A DNA stretch of 28,957 nucleotides from Nitrospira sp. UBA2083 (GTDB taxonomy: Bacteria; Nitrospirota; Nitrospiria; Nitrospirales; Nitrospiraceae): positions 1-28,957 of the forward strand of contig DCZN01000094.1 in NCBI GenBank assembly GCA_002331625.1, in the 5' to 3' direction. Each line of letters opens with the position of its first letter. Within the stretch, counting starts at the first letter, position 1. The position numbers and the translations under genes are program-made. Below the pieces are notes generated by a model. That model did not search any database. It was given only the letters and a program-made list of their open reading frames with translations, and was not told where the DNA came from. This document shows positions 7,439-15,454 of this stretch, piece after piece.

Positions 7439-7618
7439 GATTTGGGGTGAACCCCTCGGTTGAGACACCCTGCAACGAACACACTTTTAGCATCCACTGT
7501 CATCCCCAATGCTCACACTAAAACGGCTCGATGTTTCGGAAGGTCGTCCCATAAAATCGATTTGAATCGGGCTCTGGGGCCGGTACAATTGCATCCCAAC
7601 ACATACAGGGCAACCACG

Positions 7619-8032
7619 ATGAGAAACGAGCGCGGTTGGATGAGGGAAGACTGCCATCAAATTGTACAGTTCGCTGTTATCTTAGGATTTTGTTATTTGA
7701 GTGGTTGCGCACTGCCCGAGCGAGTGACCGTGTTGCCGAATCGTGATGCCACCATTGGAATAACCAAAGCGACTTTACTGCAATGTGCCGGCCAGCCTAT
7801 TCGTGAAGAGGGTCAGAACCAGAGTGCCATCTTCCGCTACTATAAGGAAGCACCGATGATGGAGGAATCGTTCCCGGGAACGAAAGGAAGTTTTCCACGG
7901 CCTCACCATGGATGCTGGGCAAGCGTACTGTTGGAAGGAGACCGGGTCACAGATATTGGCTACCGATCTGTTCCCCCGAGCATCGATGCCTTCGACCACT
8001 GTGAAGCTATCTTTCAAGCCTGTCGTCCTTAG
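7619..8032 (+). CDS. Small lipoprotein, hypothetical
   Basis: The chosen ATG gives 137 residues: a charged start (MRNERGWMREDCHQ), a hydrophobic core and the lipobox CYLSGC, with Cys30 predicted to be lipidated. A longer frame from 7460 would put 53 unlikely residues before the signal peptide; an ATG seven codons later is also possible. The mature part (TIGITKATLLQCAGQPIREE) resembles the small 'SmpA/OmlA-like' fold in which a GxTxxxvxxxlGxP segment follows the lipid anchor, though similarity is limited. Four further Cys residues are present. Function unknown. Confidence 0.65.
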   Translation: MRNERGWMREDCHQIVQFAVILGFCYLSGCALPERVTVLPNRDATIGITKATLLQCAGQPIREEGQNQSAIFRYYKEAPMMEESFPGTKGSFPRPHHGCWASVLLEGDRVTDIGYRSVPPSIDAFDHCEAIFQACRP

Positions 8033-8106
8033 CGATCGTTTGCTGGTCCTGTCGAACCATCCGATCCGGCAGAGCGCAAAAAACATTGTGCCCGGGAAGT
8101 TTTTGC

Positions 8107-8135
8107 TTGACAGGTCTCCACCCGTTGCGTACAAG
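8107..8135 (+). promoter_or_regulatory. Predicted sigma-70 promoter for the barrel/mgtA operon
   Basis: TTGACA at 8107-8112 matches the -35 consensus exactly. TACAAG at 8130-8135 matches the -10 in four of six bases, at the ideal 17-bp spacing. Transcription would begin near 8142 and give an untranslated leader of about 225 bases before the gene at 8370. That is long enough for regulation, and it includes the short ORF at 8211. Confidence 0.5.
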
Positions 8136-8210
8136 TCCTCTGGTGGCAACATCAATCATCAATCAATGTGTTTTCGCGTCGGGACAGGAACTTTTACGGA
8201 GGTGAGATCT

Positions 8211-8306
8211 ATGGATCCTGGTGGTAGTAGGCAAACAAGATTCGTATCATTCAGGTTTGAACAGTCCTACGCGTTCTCCATTCCGAGCTCTCGCCGCATT
8301 GTGTAA
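8211..8306 (+). CDS. Candidate 31-aa leader peptide upstream of barrel/mgtA genes
   Basis: A good ribosome-binding site (CGGAGGTGAG) ends five bases before the ATG. The product begins MDPGGSRQTRFVSFRF and ends SIPSSRRIV, and is rich in Arg, Ser and Phe. It lies inside the predicted leader of the mgtA operon and stops 63 bases before the next start. In enterobacteria, mgtA and mgtCB are preceded by short leader ORFs that sense Mg2+, proline or ribosome stability. The position here invites comparison, but this peptide is not a recognisable homologue. Could be a chance ORF. Confidence 0.4.
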   Translation: MDPGGSRQTRFVSFRFEQSYAFSIPSSRRIV

Positions 8307-8369
8307 GCCAATCGGCCAGGTGGTGGCTCTTGTTCGGTCCGCGCAGGACGGATCGAGGAGGGCAACATC

Positions 8370-9335
8370 ATGGCCATCGTGTGCATCACCAGACATTTCT
8401 TCAGGCTGAATCTTTTCGCCATCGTGTCCCCCCGGTGTGTCTTCATGTGCGGCTGGGTTGGGATGATGATATGGGCCTGGCCACTCGGACCCGTGTGGGC
8501 GTTGGAAAAGTACGGTCGTCCGTTGCCGTCGATGGAGCAGCCGGACGACAAGGCGGCACGGGAAGCCGAAGAGACCTTATTCGGGGGATACTTCCTCACA
8601 GCGGCGTTCGTATCCAATCCGACTTTCGCCGCCCGTCCGGACAACACCGGCCTCGTGGGCTTGCGCCATATGATGCATCTCGAAACGGATCTCTATAAAC
8701 AATATCTGACCTTTTACACGGATCAGAATTTTTTCTCCGACCGGGATAACGGTTGGATCATATTGACTGAGTGGGATATGGCATACGCGCTCACCGGGTT
8801 GATCGATCGCTGGGGCTGGCGCATTCAATACGAACGGGATGCCCCGCTGGATCGCAGTGGGACCAAGCAAATTTATGGGGACAGCTTGCTCACCGGACGG
8901 TTTCAAGCCAGCGATGACTTGCCGTGGTGGCGCCAGCAGTTCCCGAATCAAAATCTGAATGCCTATGCCGGCTTCGGTTGGTTGTTTTATAACAGCAACT
9001 ATTTCGCGCGACCGGATAACACGGGCCGAGCTCTGTTCCGGTATGTGGCGCACTTCGATGCGGATCTGTACAAGAACATGTTCGTGTTCTTCGGGGACTT
9101 CAATATGTTCACGGATCGCGAGCAGAATAATAAGCTCAGCCCCACCGAATTGGATTGGATTCTAGGCCTCGCCTTCCGTTTCAAGGATGATTATGAATTG
9201 AGCCTGTATCGAGAGCAGGATCTGGCATTGGACCGCCCTGGCACCCTGATCCAGGAGTACTGGGCCGTGCAACTACGATACGCCTTCGATGTACCGAAAC
9301 TGAAATTTGCGGACGCGGCGGGGCGCACACCATGA
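8370..9335 (+). CDS. Outer-membrane barrel-like protein with internal duplication
   Basis: The 321-residue product has a long N-terminal signal region (about 45 residues, ending VWA-LE). The ATG at 8370 is supported by GAGGAGGG eight bases upstream; starting at Met26 would give a more usual signal length. The mature part is two related halves of roughly 90-100 residues. Half one holds ARPDNTG (88-94), DLYK, FFSDRD and ERDAPLDRSGT; half two holds ARPDNTG (213-219), DLYK, MFTDRE and EQDLALDRPGT. Alternating hydrophobic/polar strands rich in Tyr, Trp and Phe suggest a beta barrel in the outer membrane. Function unknown. It overlaps the mgtA start by four bases (ATGA), so the two are translationally coupled and may both serve Mg2+ entry. 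Confidence 0.75.
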   Translation: MAIVCITRHFFRLNLFAIVSPRCVFMCGWVGMMIWAWPLGPVWALEKYGRPLPSMEQPDDKAAREAEETLFGGYFLTAAFVSNPTFAARPDNTGLVGLRHMMHLETDLYKQYLTFYTDQNFFSDRDNGWIILTEWDMAYALTGLIDRWGWRIQYERDAPLDRSGTKQIYGDSLLTGRFQASDDLPWWRQQFPNQNLNAYAGFGWLFYNSNYFARPDNTGRALFRYVAHFDADLYKNMFVFFGDFNMFTDREQNNKLSPTELDWILGLAFRFKDDYELSLYREQDLALDRPGTLIQEYWAVQLRYAFDVPKLKFADAAGRTP

Positions 9336-12097
9336 AGCTCGCCTGGTTGAAAGAGTTTTTTGCGGGCTTTCTTCGCACCCGCCATATCGCCCGGCACTTC
9401 CGCCGCCTGGCGCTGCTGGACACGCTGGTCCAGACCAGTGTCAGCCGCGAAGTGCCCGCCACGCTGGCACACACGCTGGGGACTGCGGCCCAAAGCGACC
9501 CCGAGGCTCTCCTCCAGACGCTCGGCACCCACGCTGATGGCCTGACGGACGGCCAGGCCGATGCCGTGCGCGAACGCGTCGGCCTCAATGAGGTCGAGCA
9601 TGAGAAGCCGCTCCCATGGTGGCTGCACCTGTGGCACTGCTATAAGAACCCCTTCAACTTGTTGCTGACCGTGCTGGCTATCGTGTCCTATATGACGGAG
9701 GACATGAAGGCCACGGTCGTAATCACGGCCATGGTGGCACTCTCCACGTTGCTCCGCTTCTGGCAGGAAGCCAAGTCCAACAAGGCAGCGGACAAGTTGA
9801 AGGCGATGGTGAGCAACACCGCCACCGTCATACGCCGGGACCTTTCCGAAGAGGCCGCGCCGTTTTTTGAGCAACACTACGGTGCGCATCTGCACATCAA
9901 GCCGGCGCGTCGCGTCGAACTTCCGATCACGTTGTTGGTGCCGGGCGATGTGATCATGCTCTCCGCCGGGGACATGATTCCGGCCGATTGCCGCATTCTA
10001 CGCGCTCAGGATCTCTTCATAAACCAAGCCGCAATGACCGGCGAATCCCTACCGGTGGAGAAGTACGCCCAGCAACGGAACCGGAGCACGGCAAATCCGC
10101 TGGAGCTGGACAATATCCTGTTTATGGGCACGAACGTGGTGTCGGGTTCGGCCACTGCTGTCGTAATGACCACCGGCAACCATACCTATTTCGGGACGCT
10201 GGCCCAGCGGGTGACGACCACGGATCGGGCTCCCACCCAGTTCCAGGCCGGCATCAACCAGGTCGCGTGGCTCTTGATCCGCTTCATGTTCGTGATGGCG
10301 CCGCTGGTGTTGTTCATCAATGGCCTCACCAAGCACGACTGGCTGGAGGCGCTGCTGTTTGCCCTGTCCATCGCGGTCGGACTCACTCCCGAAATGTTGC
10401 CGATGATCGTGACGTCGACGTTAGCCAAGGGCGCAGTGCTGCTCTCGCGTCGGAAAGTGATTGTGAAGCGGCTGGACGCCATCCAGAACTTCGGCGCGAT
10501 GGACGTGCTGTGCACGGACAAGACCGGCACCCTCACCCAGGACAGGATTGTCTTGGAACGCCACACGGACGTTTGGGGCGCGCAATCCGACGCGGTGCTG
10601 GAATACGCCTATCTGAACAGCTACTACCAGACGGGCCTGAAGAATTTGCTGGATGTCGCCGTGCTGGAGCGTGTTGAGCTACACAAGAAACTCGCGGTGA
10701 CGACCGCATTCCGGCTCGTCGACGAGATCCCGTTCGACTTCCAACGCCGCCGCATGTCGGTGGTCGTGACCGAGCAGGACGAGCATTATCTCTTGCTCTG
10801 CAAGGGCGCGGTCGAGGAGGTGCTCCACGTCTGCAGCCGGGTCCGCCATGGCGAGCTGGACGAGCCGCTGACCGACGAACTTCTCACACGCCTCCGCAAG
10901 GTCACGGCCTCGCTCAACCAGGAAGGGCTGCGTGTCGTGGCTGTCGCAGTCAAGGAGCTCCCGCCGGTCAAGAAAGACTACCGTGTACCCGATGAGTTCG
11001 ATCTGACCCTGATCGGCTACGTCGCCTTTCTCGACCCGCCGAAGGAGACCACCGCGCCAGCCCTGAAGGCGCTCGCCGAGCATGGCGTGGCAGTCAAGGT
11101 GCTGACCGGCGACAACGAATTGGTGACAGCAAAGGTCTGCAAGGAAGTGGGGTTGGAGCCGAACGGTGTCTTGCTCGGCTCGGACCTGGAACGCATGAGC
11201 GACGCGGAGCTGGCGCACGTCGTGGAGACACACGACGTGTTCGCCAAGCTCACCCCGAGCCACAAGGAGCGCATCGTGCGATGCTTGAAGGCCAACGGTC
11301 ATGTGGTGGGGTTCATGGGTGACGGTATCAACGACGCCCCGGCGTTGCGCACTGCCGATATCGGCATTTCAGTGGATACGGCGGTGGACATCGCCAAAGA
11401 GGCCGCCGATATTATCCTGCTGGAAAAGAGCCTCATGGTGCTCGAGGAGGGTGTGATCGAAGGGCGCAAGACCTTTGCCAACATTATCAAGTATCTCAAG
11501 ATGACGGCGAGCTCCAACTTCGGCAACGTCTTCTCGGTGTCGGTAGCCAGTGCGTTTATCCCGTTCCTGCCGATGCTGCCGATGCATCTGTTGGTGCAGA
11601 ACCTGCTGTACGACATCGCGCAGATCGCCATCCCCTTCGACCACGTCGATGAAGAACTCCTGAAGAAGCCGCAGCGCTGGCAGCCGGGCGACATTGGGCG
11701 CTTCATGGTATTCTTCGGGCCGATCAGCTCGATCTTCGACATCCTCACCTACGCTATGATGTGGTTCATCTTCAGCGCCAACACCGTGGAGGAACAGACG
11801 CTGTTCCAGTCCGGCTGGTTCATCGTGGGCCTACTGACCCAGACACTCATTGTGCACATGATCCGCACGCCGAAAGTTCCGTTCATCCAGAGTCGAGCGG
11901 CCACGCCACTCTTAGTGACAACCGGCTTCATGATGGCCATTGGCATCTTCTTGCCGATGGGGCCGCTGGCTCACTACTTCAAGCTGCAAGCGCTGCCGCC
12001 GCTGTACTTTTTGTTCCTGCCAATGATCCTGCTGGCTTACATGGGACTGACTCAGGCGATGAAGGGGCTGTACACCCACCGCTTCGGCTGGCAGTAA
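9332..12097 (+). CDS. mgtA: Mg2+-importing P3B-type ATPase
   Basis: The 921-residue product is a full-length P-type ATPase. Visible landmarks are the actuator motif TGESLPVEK, the phosphorylation site DKTGTLT with Asp396, FLDPPKETTAPALKAL and TGDNELVTAKVC in the nucleotide-binding region, and the hinge MGDGINDAPAL with Asp664. The M5-M6 region carries SSNFGNVFSV and PMHLLVQNLLYDIAQIAIP, the sequence style of the MgtA/MgtB Mg2+ importers. These enzymes use ATP to bring Mg2+ from periplasm to cytoplasm with its gradient, usually at low Mg2+. The start overlaps the stop of the barrel gene by four bases. MgtA versus MgtB cannot be separated; substrate is inferred from family. No terminator is clear in the 153 bases that follow. 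Confidence 0.92.
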   Translation: MKLAWLKEFFAGFLRTRHIARHFRRLALLDTLVQTSVSREVPATLAHTLGTAAQSDPEALLQTLGTHADGLTDGQADAVRERVGLNEVEHEKPLPWWLHLWHCYKNPFNLLLTVLAIVSYMTEDMKATVVITAMVALSTLLRFWQEAKSNKAADKLKAMVSNTATVIRRDLSEEAAPFFEQHYGAHLHIKPARRVELPITLLVPGDVIMLSAGDMIPADCRILRAQDLFINQAAMTGESLPVEKYAQQRNRSTANPLELDNILFMGTNVVSGSATAVVMTTGNHTYFGTLAQRVTTTDRAPTQFQAGINQVAWLLIRFMFVMAPLVLFINGLTKHDWLEALLFALSIAVGLTPEMLPMIVTSTLAKGAVLLSRRKVIVKRLDAIQNFGAMDVLCTDKTGTLTQDRIVLERHTDVWGAQSDAVLEYAYLNSYYQTGLKNLLDVAVLERVELHKKLAVTTAFRLVDEIPFDFQRRRMSVVVTEQDEHYLLLCKGAVEEVLHVCSRVRHGELDEPLTDELLTRLRKVTASLNQEGLRVVAVAVKELPPVKKDYRVPDEFDLTLIGYVAFLDPPKETTAPALKALAEHGVAVKVLTGDNELVTAKVCKEVGLEPNGVLLGSDLERMSDAELAHVVETHDVFAKLTPSHKERIVRCLKANGHVVGFMGDGINDAPALRTADIGISVDTAVDIAKEAADIILLEKSLMVLEEGVIEGRKTFANIIKYLKMTASSNFGNVFSVSVASAFIPFLPMLPMHLLVQNLLYDIAQIAIPFDHVDEELLKKPQRWQPGDIGRFMVFFGPISSIFDILTYAMMWFIFSANTVEEQTLFQSGWFIVGLLTQTLIVHMIRTPKVPFIQSRAATPLLVTTGFMMAIGIFLPMGPLAHYFKLQALPPLYFLFLPMILLAYMGLTQAMKGLYTHRFGWQ

Positions 12098-12250
12098 GGA
12101 GTGGGCATGGAGGTGATTCGCAATAACAACCTTTGAGCACCTCGTTGGATCCTTCACGCACAACCGAGTCACAATGGGTGCTGGAGACCTTGTGAGGATC
12201 TTGCAGCTGGTTGAGGTATTGCTGGGTGAATAGAGTGGCAAACCTACCTT

Positions 12251-12550
12251 TCAAAGCCTCACACCCGCCCATTCCTTCGGGTCGCACAGCTCACGGATCT
12301 GGTAGGGGACGCCGATACGCTTCGGCGCGCTCGCCCGCCGGTGAAGACAGTTGCGGACGATGGCGGCAGCCGCTGTATCATCCGCAGCGGAGTAGGTGAC
12401 CGATCGCCCGCGACGGCCGATCCGTCCATAAGTCACCTCGATACACCACCGGCCAAACAGGTCATGCCCGGCATCGATCCTGTAGGCCCGCAGGTGGCCT
12501 TTTTCAGGGTTCTTCGCCTCAAGCCTGATCCGAAATGTCTCGTTCATCAT
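12251..12550 (-). CDS. WGR-domain protein
   Basis: The 99-residue product is essentially a single WGR domain: GHDLFGRWCIEVTYGRIGRR carries the aromatic/Gly/Arg core, followed by a helix (DDTAAAAIVRNCLHRRAS). WGR domains occur in PARPs and in bacterial MolR-like proteins and are thought to bind nucleic acid. It lies 11 bases after the recombinase gene at 12562-13203, on the same strand, so the two are probably co-transcribed. The pairing suggests a role linked to DNA mobility, but that is an inference. A second allele survives as a fragment at 4677-4850 with an identical protein sequence. Confidence 0.85.
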   Translation of the reverse strand: MMNETFRIRLEAKNPEKGHLRAYRIDAGHDLFGRWCIEVTYGRIGRRGRSVTYSAADDTAAAAIVRNCLHRRASAPKRIGVPYQIRELCDPKEWAGVRL

Positions 12551-12561
12551 GGTTCCTCCTT

Positions 12562-13203
12562 TCAGATTTTAATCCTCTTCGCCAGATCGAGCGCCTTGCG
12601 CTGATCTACCCCCAGGTAGTGCGCCGTACTGCCGATGCTCTTGTGGCCCAGCAGGTGCTGGCAGGCGGCGAGATTTTGCGTCTTGTCATAGATTGCCGCC
12701 GATTTCGTCCGGCGCATGGAATGCGTGCTGTGCCGCCGGGGATCCACGCGGGCAAGCGACGACCATTTCTTCACCAGGTTGGCATATTGTTCGCGGGTCA
12801 GATGACGGCCGGTTTTGCGGTTGCCGATGCTGGTCCACAGGAAGGCTTCCGGGTCTTTGTTTTTCTCGGAGATCAGCAACCAGTCGGCAATGGCATTCCG
12901 GGTCTCCGGCGAGAGCGCGACGACATGGCCGGCGCCGGTCTTTTTCTGACGGATCGTGAATTCATGGACGACATCGCCGTTGTGATCCGTGACATCGATG
13001 ACTCGTAAGGGAAGCAGGTCGGAGGCGCGGAGCATGGTATCGATCGCCGTGTTGAACAACGCCAGATCCCGGATTTTGTTTTCTGCGGCGAGCAGGGTAC
13101 GGATCAGGGCGCATTGCTCGGGCACGAACGGCGCCATCTGGCCAACGGCTTTATCCTTGTTCCAGGGCTCGTTCTCAATTTTGGCTTTCTTCTTTCTGCT
13201 CAT
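12562..13203 (-). CDS. Small tyrosine recombinase/integrase (catalytic domain only)
   Basis: The 213-residue product contains the full tyrosine-recombinase catalytic set: Arg59 (MLRASDLLPLR), Lys88 (RQKKTGAG), His161 and Arg164 (HSTHSMRRT), His187 (LLGHKSI) and the nucleophile Tyr196 (TAHYLGV). The N-terminal SAM-like core-binding domain of typical phage integrases is missing, so only a short basic N-terminus (MSRKKKAKIENE) precedes the catalytic fold. Enzymes of this family cut and rejoin DNA at short inverted sites. The AT-rich repeats starting at 13202 lie directly upstream and overlap the start codon, so they may be its own binding sites. It marks the left edge of the defence island. Confidence 0.9.
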   Translation of the reverse strand: MSRKKKAKIENEPWNKDKAVGQMAPFVPEQCALIRTLLAAENKIRDLALFNTAIDTMLRASDLLPLRVIDVTDHNGDVVHEFTIRQKKTGAGHVVALSPETRNAIADWLLISEKNKDPEAFLWTSIGNRKTGRHLTREQYANLVKKWSSLARVDPRRHSTHSMRRTKSAAIYDKTQNLAACQHLLGHKSIGSTAHYLGVDQRKALDLAKRIKI

Positions 13204-13292
13204 AAAAGCAAAAATAGCATATCATAAAATGAATGTAAAGCATTGTTTTATCATGTTATCCTATTTTGGCTTTTATCTAAAGCAAAAATAGG
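13202..13292. repeat. AT-rich inverted and direct repeats upstream of the recombinase
   Basis: The left arm at 13202-13229 (ATAAAAGCAAAAATAGCATA, then TCATAAAA) is matched in reverse by 13246-13276, whose complement reads ATAAAAGCCAAAATAGGATA and ends in GATAAAA. A third copy, AAAGCAAAAATAG at 13279-13291, is a perfect 13-bp direct repeat of 13205-13217. The array begins at the recombinase start codon and ends about 80 bases before the antitoxin gene. Likely roles are recombinase core/accessory sites or autoregulatory operators. No matching copy was noticed elsewhere in the window. Confidence 0.8.
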
Positions 13293-13317
13293 TGGTTGGT
13301 TTTGTTTATTTCGATTG

Positions 13318-13346
13318 TTGCGCTTGTTGCGTTTATCTGATAGTCT
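13318..13346 (+). promoter_or_regulatory. Possible promoter for the HTH/PIN pair
   Basis: TTGCGC at 13318-13323 and TAGTCT at 13341-13346 are 17 bp apart, with partial matches to sigma-70 boxes. A small imperfect dyad (GTCT at 13343-13346, AGAC at 13353-13356) overlaps the start region and could be an antitoxin operator. AGGAGA follows before the ATG at 13373. Weak evidence. Confidence 0.3.
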
Positions 13347-13372
13347 GGTGTTAGACCACAGGAGAACAATCC

Positions 13373-13840
13373 ATGGCCACGATGACCACTAGAACGAGAG
13401 AACCGATTGTGCCGACCGCCCAGGATGCTGCGATCGCACGTGAGGCGAGCCGTATGCTGGCGCCTTATGTCGAACACCTGGAGAGTCTTCGCTTTCAGGT
13501 CGGGGAGGAGAGGAAAGTCACCCAAAAACTCTTGCTGCCAGCAACTGCAGTGCGGCTGCTTCTCGATCTCCTTACGGAGATGGCGGCAGGGAATGCCATT
13601 ACGCTCATTCCGGTGCACGCTCAGCTTACCACGCAACAGGCTGCTGATGTTCTGAACGTCTCCAGGCCTTTTCTTGTCAGCCTGCTTGAGCAGGGGAAAA
13701 TCCCTCATATCAAGGTGGGTACGCATCGCCGTGTCCTCTTCGAGGACCTCATGCGCTACAAGAAGAACATCGACATGGATCGCCAGAAAGCGCTCGATGA
13801 ACTTGTCAAAGAATCAGAGAAATTGAACATGGGATACTGA
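13373..13840 (+). CDS. HTH (excisionase-type) antitoxin of a PIN toxin pair
   Basis: The 155-residue product has a helical N-terminal half and a MerR/excisionase-type helix-turn-helix at about residues 85-130: LTTQQAADVLNVSRPFLVSL, then EQGKIPHIKVGTHRRV. A short charged C-terminal helix follows (KALDELVKESEKLN). In this family the protein binds its own promoter and neutralises the partner PIN ribonuclease. It ends two bases before the toxin start, so the pair is translationally linked. AGGAGA lies seven bases before the ATG. Confidence 0.82.
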   Translation: MATMTTRTREPIVPTAQDAAIAREASRMLAPYVEHLESLRFQVGEERKVTQKLLLPATAVRLLLDLLTEMAAGNAITLIPVHAQLTTQQAADVLNVSRPFLVSLLEQGKIPHIKVGTHRRVLFEDLMRYKKNIDMDRQKALDELVKESEKLNMGY

Positions 13841-13842
13841 CA

Positions 13843-14412
13843 TTGGCTACATTCACTGCCCTATACGACGCCTGCGTTCTTTACCCCGCTCCCCTGCGTG
13901 ACCTCCTCATGGAACTCGCGCTTACAGACCTCTTTCGCGCCAAATGGTCACACATGATTCACGATGAGTGGATCCGCGCCATTCTCAAAAACCGCCCCGA
14001 TCTGACGGCTGAAAAACTCAAACGTACCCGCGATCTCATGGATGCCCATGTCCGTGACTGTCTCGTCGAACATTTTGAAGACCTTATCCCTGCGCTTAAA
14101 CTGCCTGATTCCAAAGACAATCACGTTCTCGCCGCTGCGATTCGTGGCAGGGCTGATGTCATCGTCACATACAATGTTAAAGATTTTCCTGAAGAGGTCC
14201 TTTCAAAATACGGAATTGCGGCTCAGCATCCCGATGAATTTCTCACGCACGTTCTTGACCTTGCACCCGGTAACGTCTGCGTGGCTGTCAAAACGCATCG
14301 GAAAAGACTCGGCAATCCCGGGAAAAATGTTGAGCAGTATCTTGAAGCCCTTGAAAGGCAACAGCTGAACGAATTTGTAGCCAAGCTTCGCGATTTCGCG
14401 AATCTCCTATAA
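13843..14412 (+). CDS. PIN-domain toxin (VapC-like ribonuclease)
   Basis: The 189-residue product begins at a TTG (the ATG alternatives would lose the first catalytic Asp). The PIN acidic residues are visible: Asp9 (ALYDACVLYP), Glu42 (HDEWIRA), Asp92 (PDSKDNHVLAAA) and Asp114 (TYNVKDFPEE). Such proteins cleave RNA with Mg2+ or Mn2+. The C-terminal ~60 residues (KTHRKRLGNPGKNVEQYLE) form an extra helical tail beyond the usual ~135-residue VapC. With the HTH protein just upstream it makes a type II toxin-antitoxin unit. The target RNA cannot be inferred. Confidence 0.87.
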   Translation: MATFTALYDACVLYPAPLRDLLMELALTDLFRAKWSHMIHDEWIRAILKNRPDLTAEKLKRTRDLMDAHVRDCLVEHFEDLIPALKLPDSKDNHVLAAAIRGRADVIVTYNVKDFPEEVLSKYGIAAQHPDEFLTHVLDLAPGNVCVAVKTHRKRLGNPGKNVEQYLEALERQQLNEFVAKLRDFANLL

Positions 14413-14451
14413 ACGTAAAATCCGTCGCGCATTGCATGAAGGGAAAAACAA

Positions 14452-15444
14452 ATGTTTGAGGAATTAATTCGAGAACTAGATCGCCTCCAGGATACACACC
14501 AAATTCCTGTCTCCGTTTCTACAGATGCTGAAGGATACCTTGACAGACAATGCCCGTCACCTGAATGCAAATTCGAATTTAAGGTTCATGCGGAGGATTG
14601 GAAAAACAAAGTCCGTGATGAAGAAGTATTCTGCGCTTTCTGTGGCCACACGGCTGATTCCACCAACTGGTCCACACCAGAACAAACTGAATATTTTACA
14701 AAGGAAGCGCTCAACCATCTCAACGCGCACCTTGGACAAGCCATGAGGCTTGATGCCGATAACTGGAACCGCCGTCAACCCAGAAACAGTTTTATCCGCA
14801 TTACCATGACCGCCAACAGCGTTCCGCAACAGATTCTTGTCCCACCCCAGGCCGCAGATCCAATGCGTCTCAGGATTACCTGTCCCGCCTGCGCTTGCCG
14901 CTACGCCGTCATCGGAGCTGCTTTCTTTTGTCCCGCCTGCGGACACAATGCTGCCGACATAATGTTCGCCCATACGATCTCAGGGATTCGCAATAGCCTT
15001 GCGTCGCTACCATCTGTCCGCGCCGCAATTTCAGACAAGGACTCAGCCGAAAACACCGCACGTCTTATTGTGGAAAATGGGCTGCAAAATGCTGTGACCG
15101 CATTCCAACGCTATGCCGAAGCTTTATACAACCGCTTCCCTGCGGTAACGCCACCACGGCGAAATGTATTTCAGAATCTTAAGGAGGGCAGTGATCTCTG
15201 GCATGCCGCTTCCGGCAAGCGTTACGTCGACTATCTCACCGCGGCAGAAGCAATGACCCTTGCGATTCTGTTTCAGCAACGTCATCTCCTCGCCCACACT
15301 CAAGGGATGGTCGACGACGATTACATCGCTCGTACGGGAGATAGTTCGTACAGAATCGGACAGCGTGTGGTCATTCGCGAAGCTGCAGTGAGAGAATGTC
15401 TTACTTTAATTGAAAAACTGGCTCTGGGATTGACCGAACCGTGA
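14452..15444 (+). CDS. Double zinc-ribbon protein with C-terminal HEPN-like domain
   Basis: The 330-residue product has two zinc-binding blocks: Cys34/Cys39 with Cys61/Cys64 (FCAFCGH), and Cys144/Cys147 with Cys160/Cys163 (FCPACGH). The C-terminal half is helical and contains QQRHLLAHTQGMVDDDYIAR, giving an R277-x4-H282 motif, the signature of HEPN ribonucleases. The conserved-looking tail (ARTGDSSYRIGQRVVI) follows it. HEPN domains act as RNA-cutting effectors in many toxin and defence systems; the ribbons would bind nucleic acid or a partner. No antitoxin partner of its own is evident; the gene starts 39 bases after the PIN toxin and may share its transcript. RNase activity is inferred from the motif. 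Confidence 0.72.
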   Translation: MFEELIRELDRLQDTHQIPVSVSTDAEGYLDRQCPSPECKFEFKVHAEDWKNKVRDEEVFCAFCGHTADSTNWSTPEQTEYFTKEALNHLNAHLGQAMRLDADNWNRRQPRNSFIRITMTANSVPQQILVPPQAADPMRLRITCPACACRYAVIGAAFFCPACGHNAADIMFAHTISGIRNSLASLPSVRAAISDKDSAENTARLIVENGLQNAVTAFQRYAEALYNRFPAVTPPRRNVFQNLKEGSDLWHAASGKRYVDYLTAAEAMTLAILFQQRHLLAHTQGMVDDDYIARTGDSSYRIGQRVVIREAAVRECLTLIEKLALGLTEP

Positions 15445-15454
15445 ATCTATTATC

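Noticed and set aside
9191..9895. Long leftward frame antisense to mgtA
   Set aside because: GC-rich third positions of mgtA create open antisense frames; the product has no domain character.
12098..12250. Transposase remnant between mgtA and the WGR gene
   Set aside because: A leftward frame gives LFTQQYLNQLQDPHK but no recognisable transposase motif or terminal repeats; I see nothing certain in this gap.
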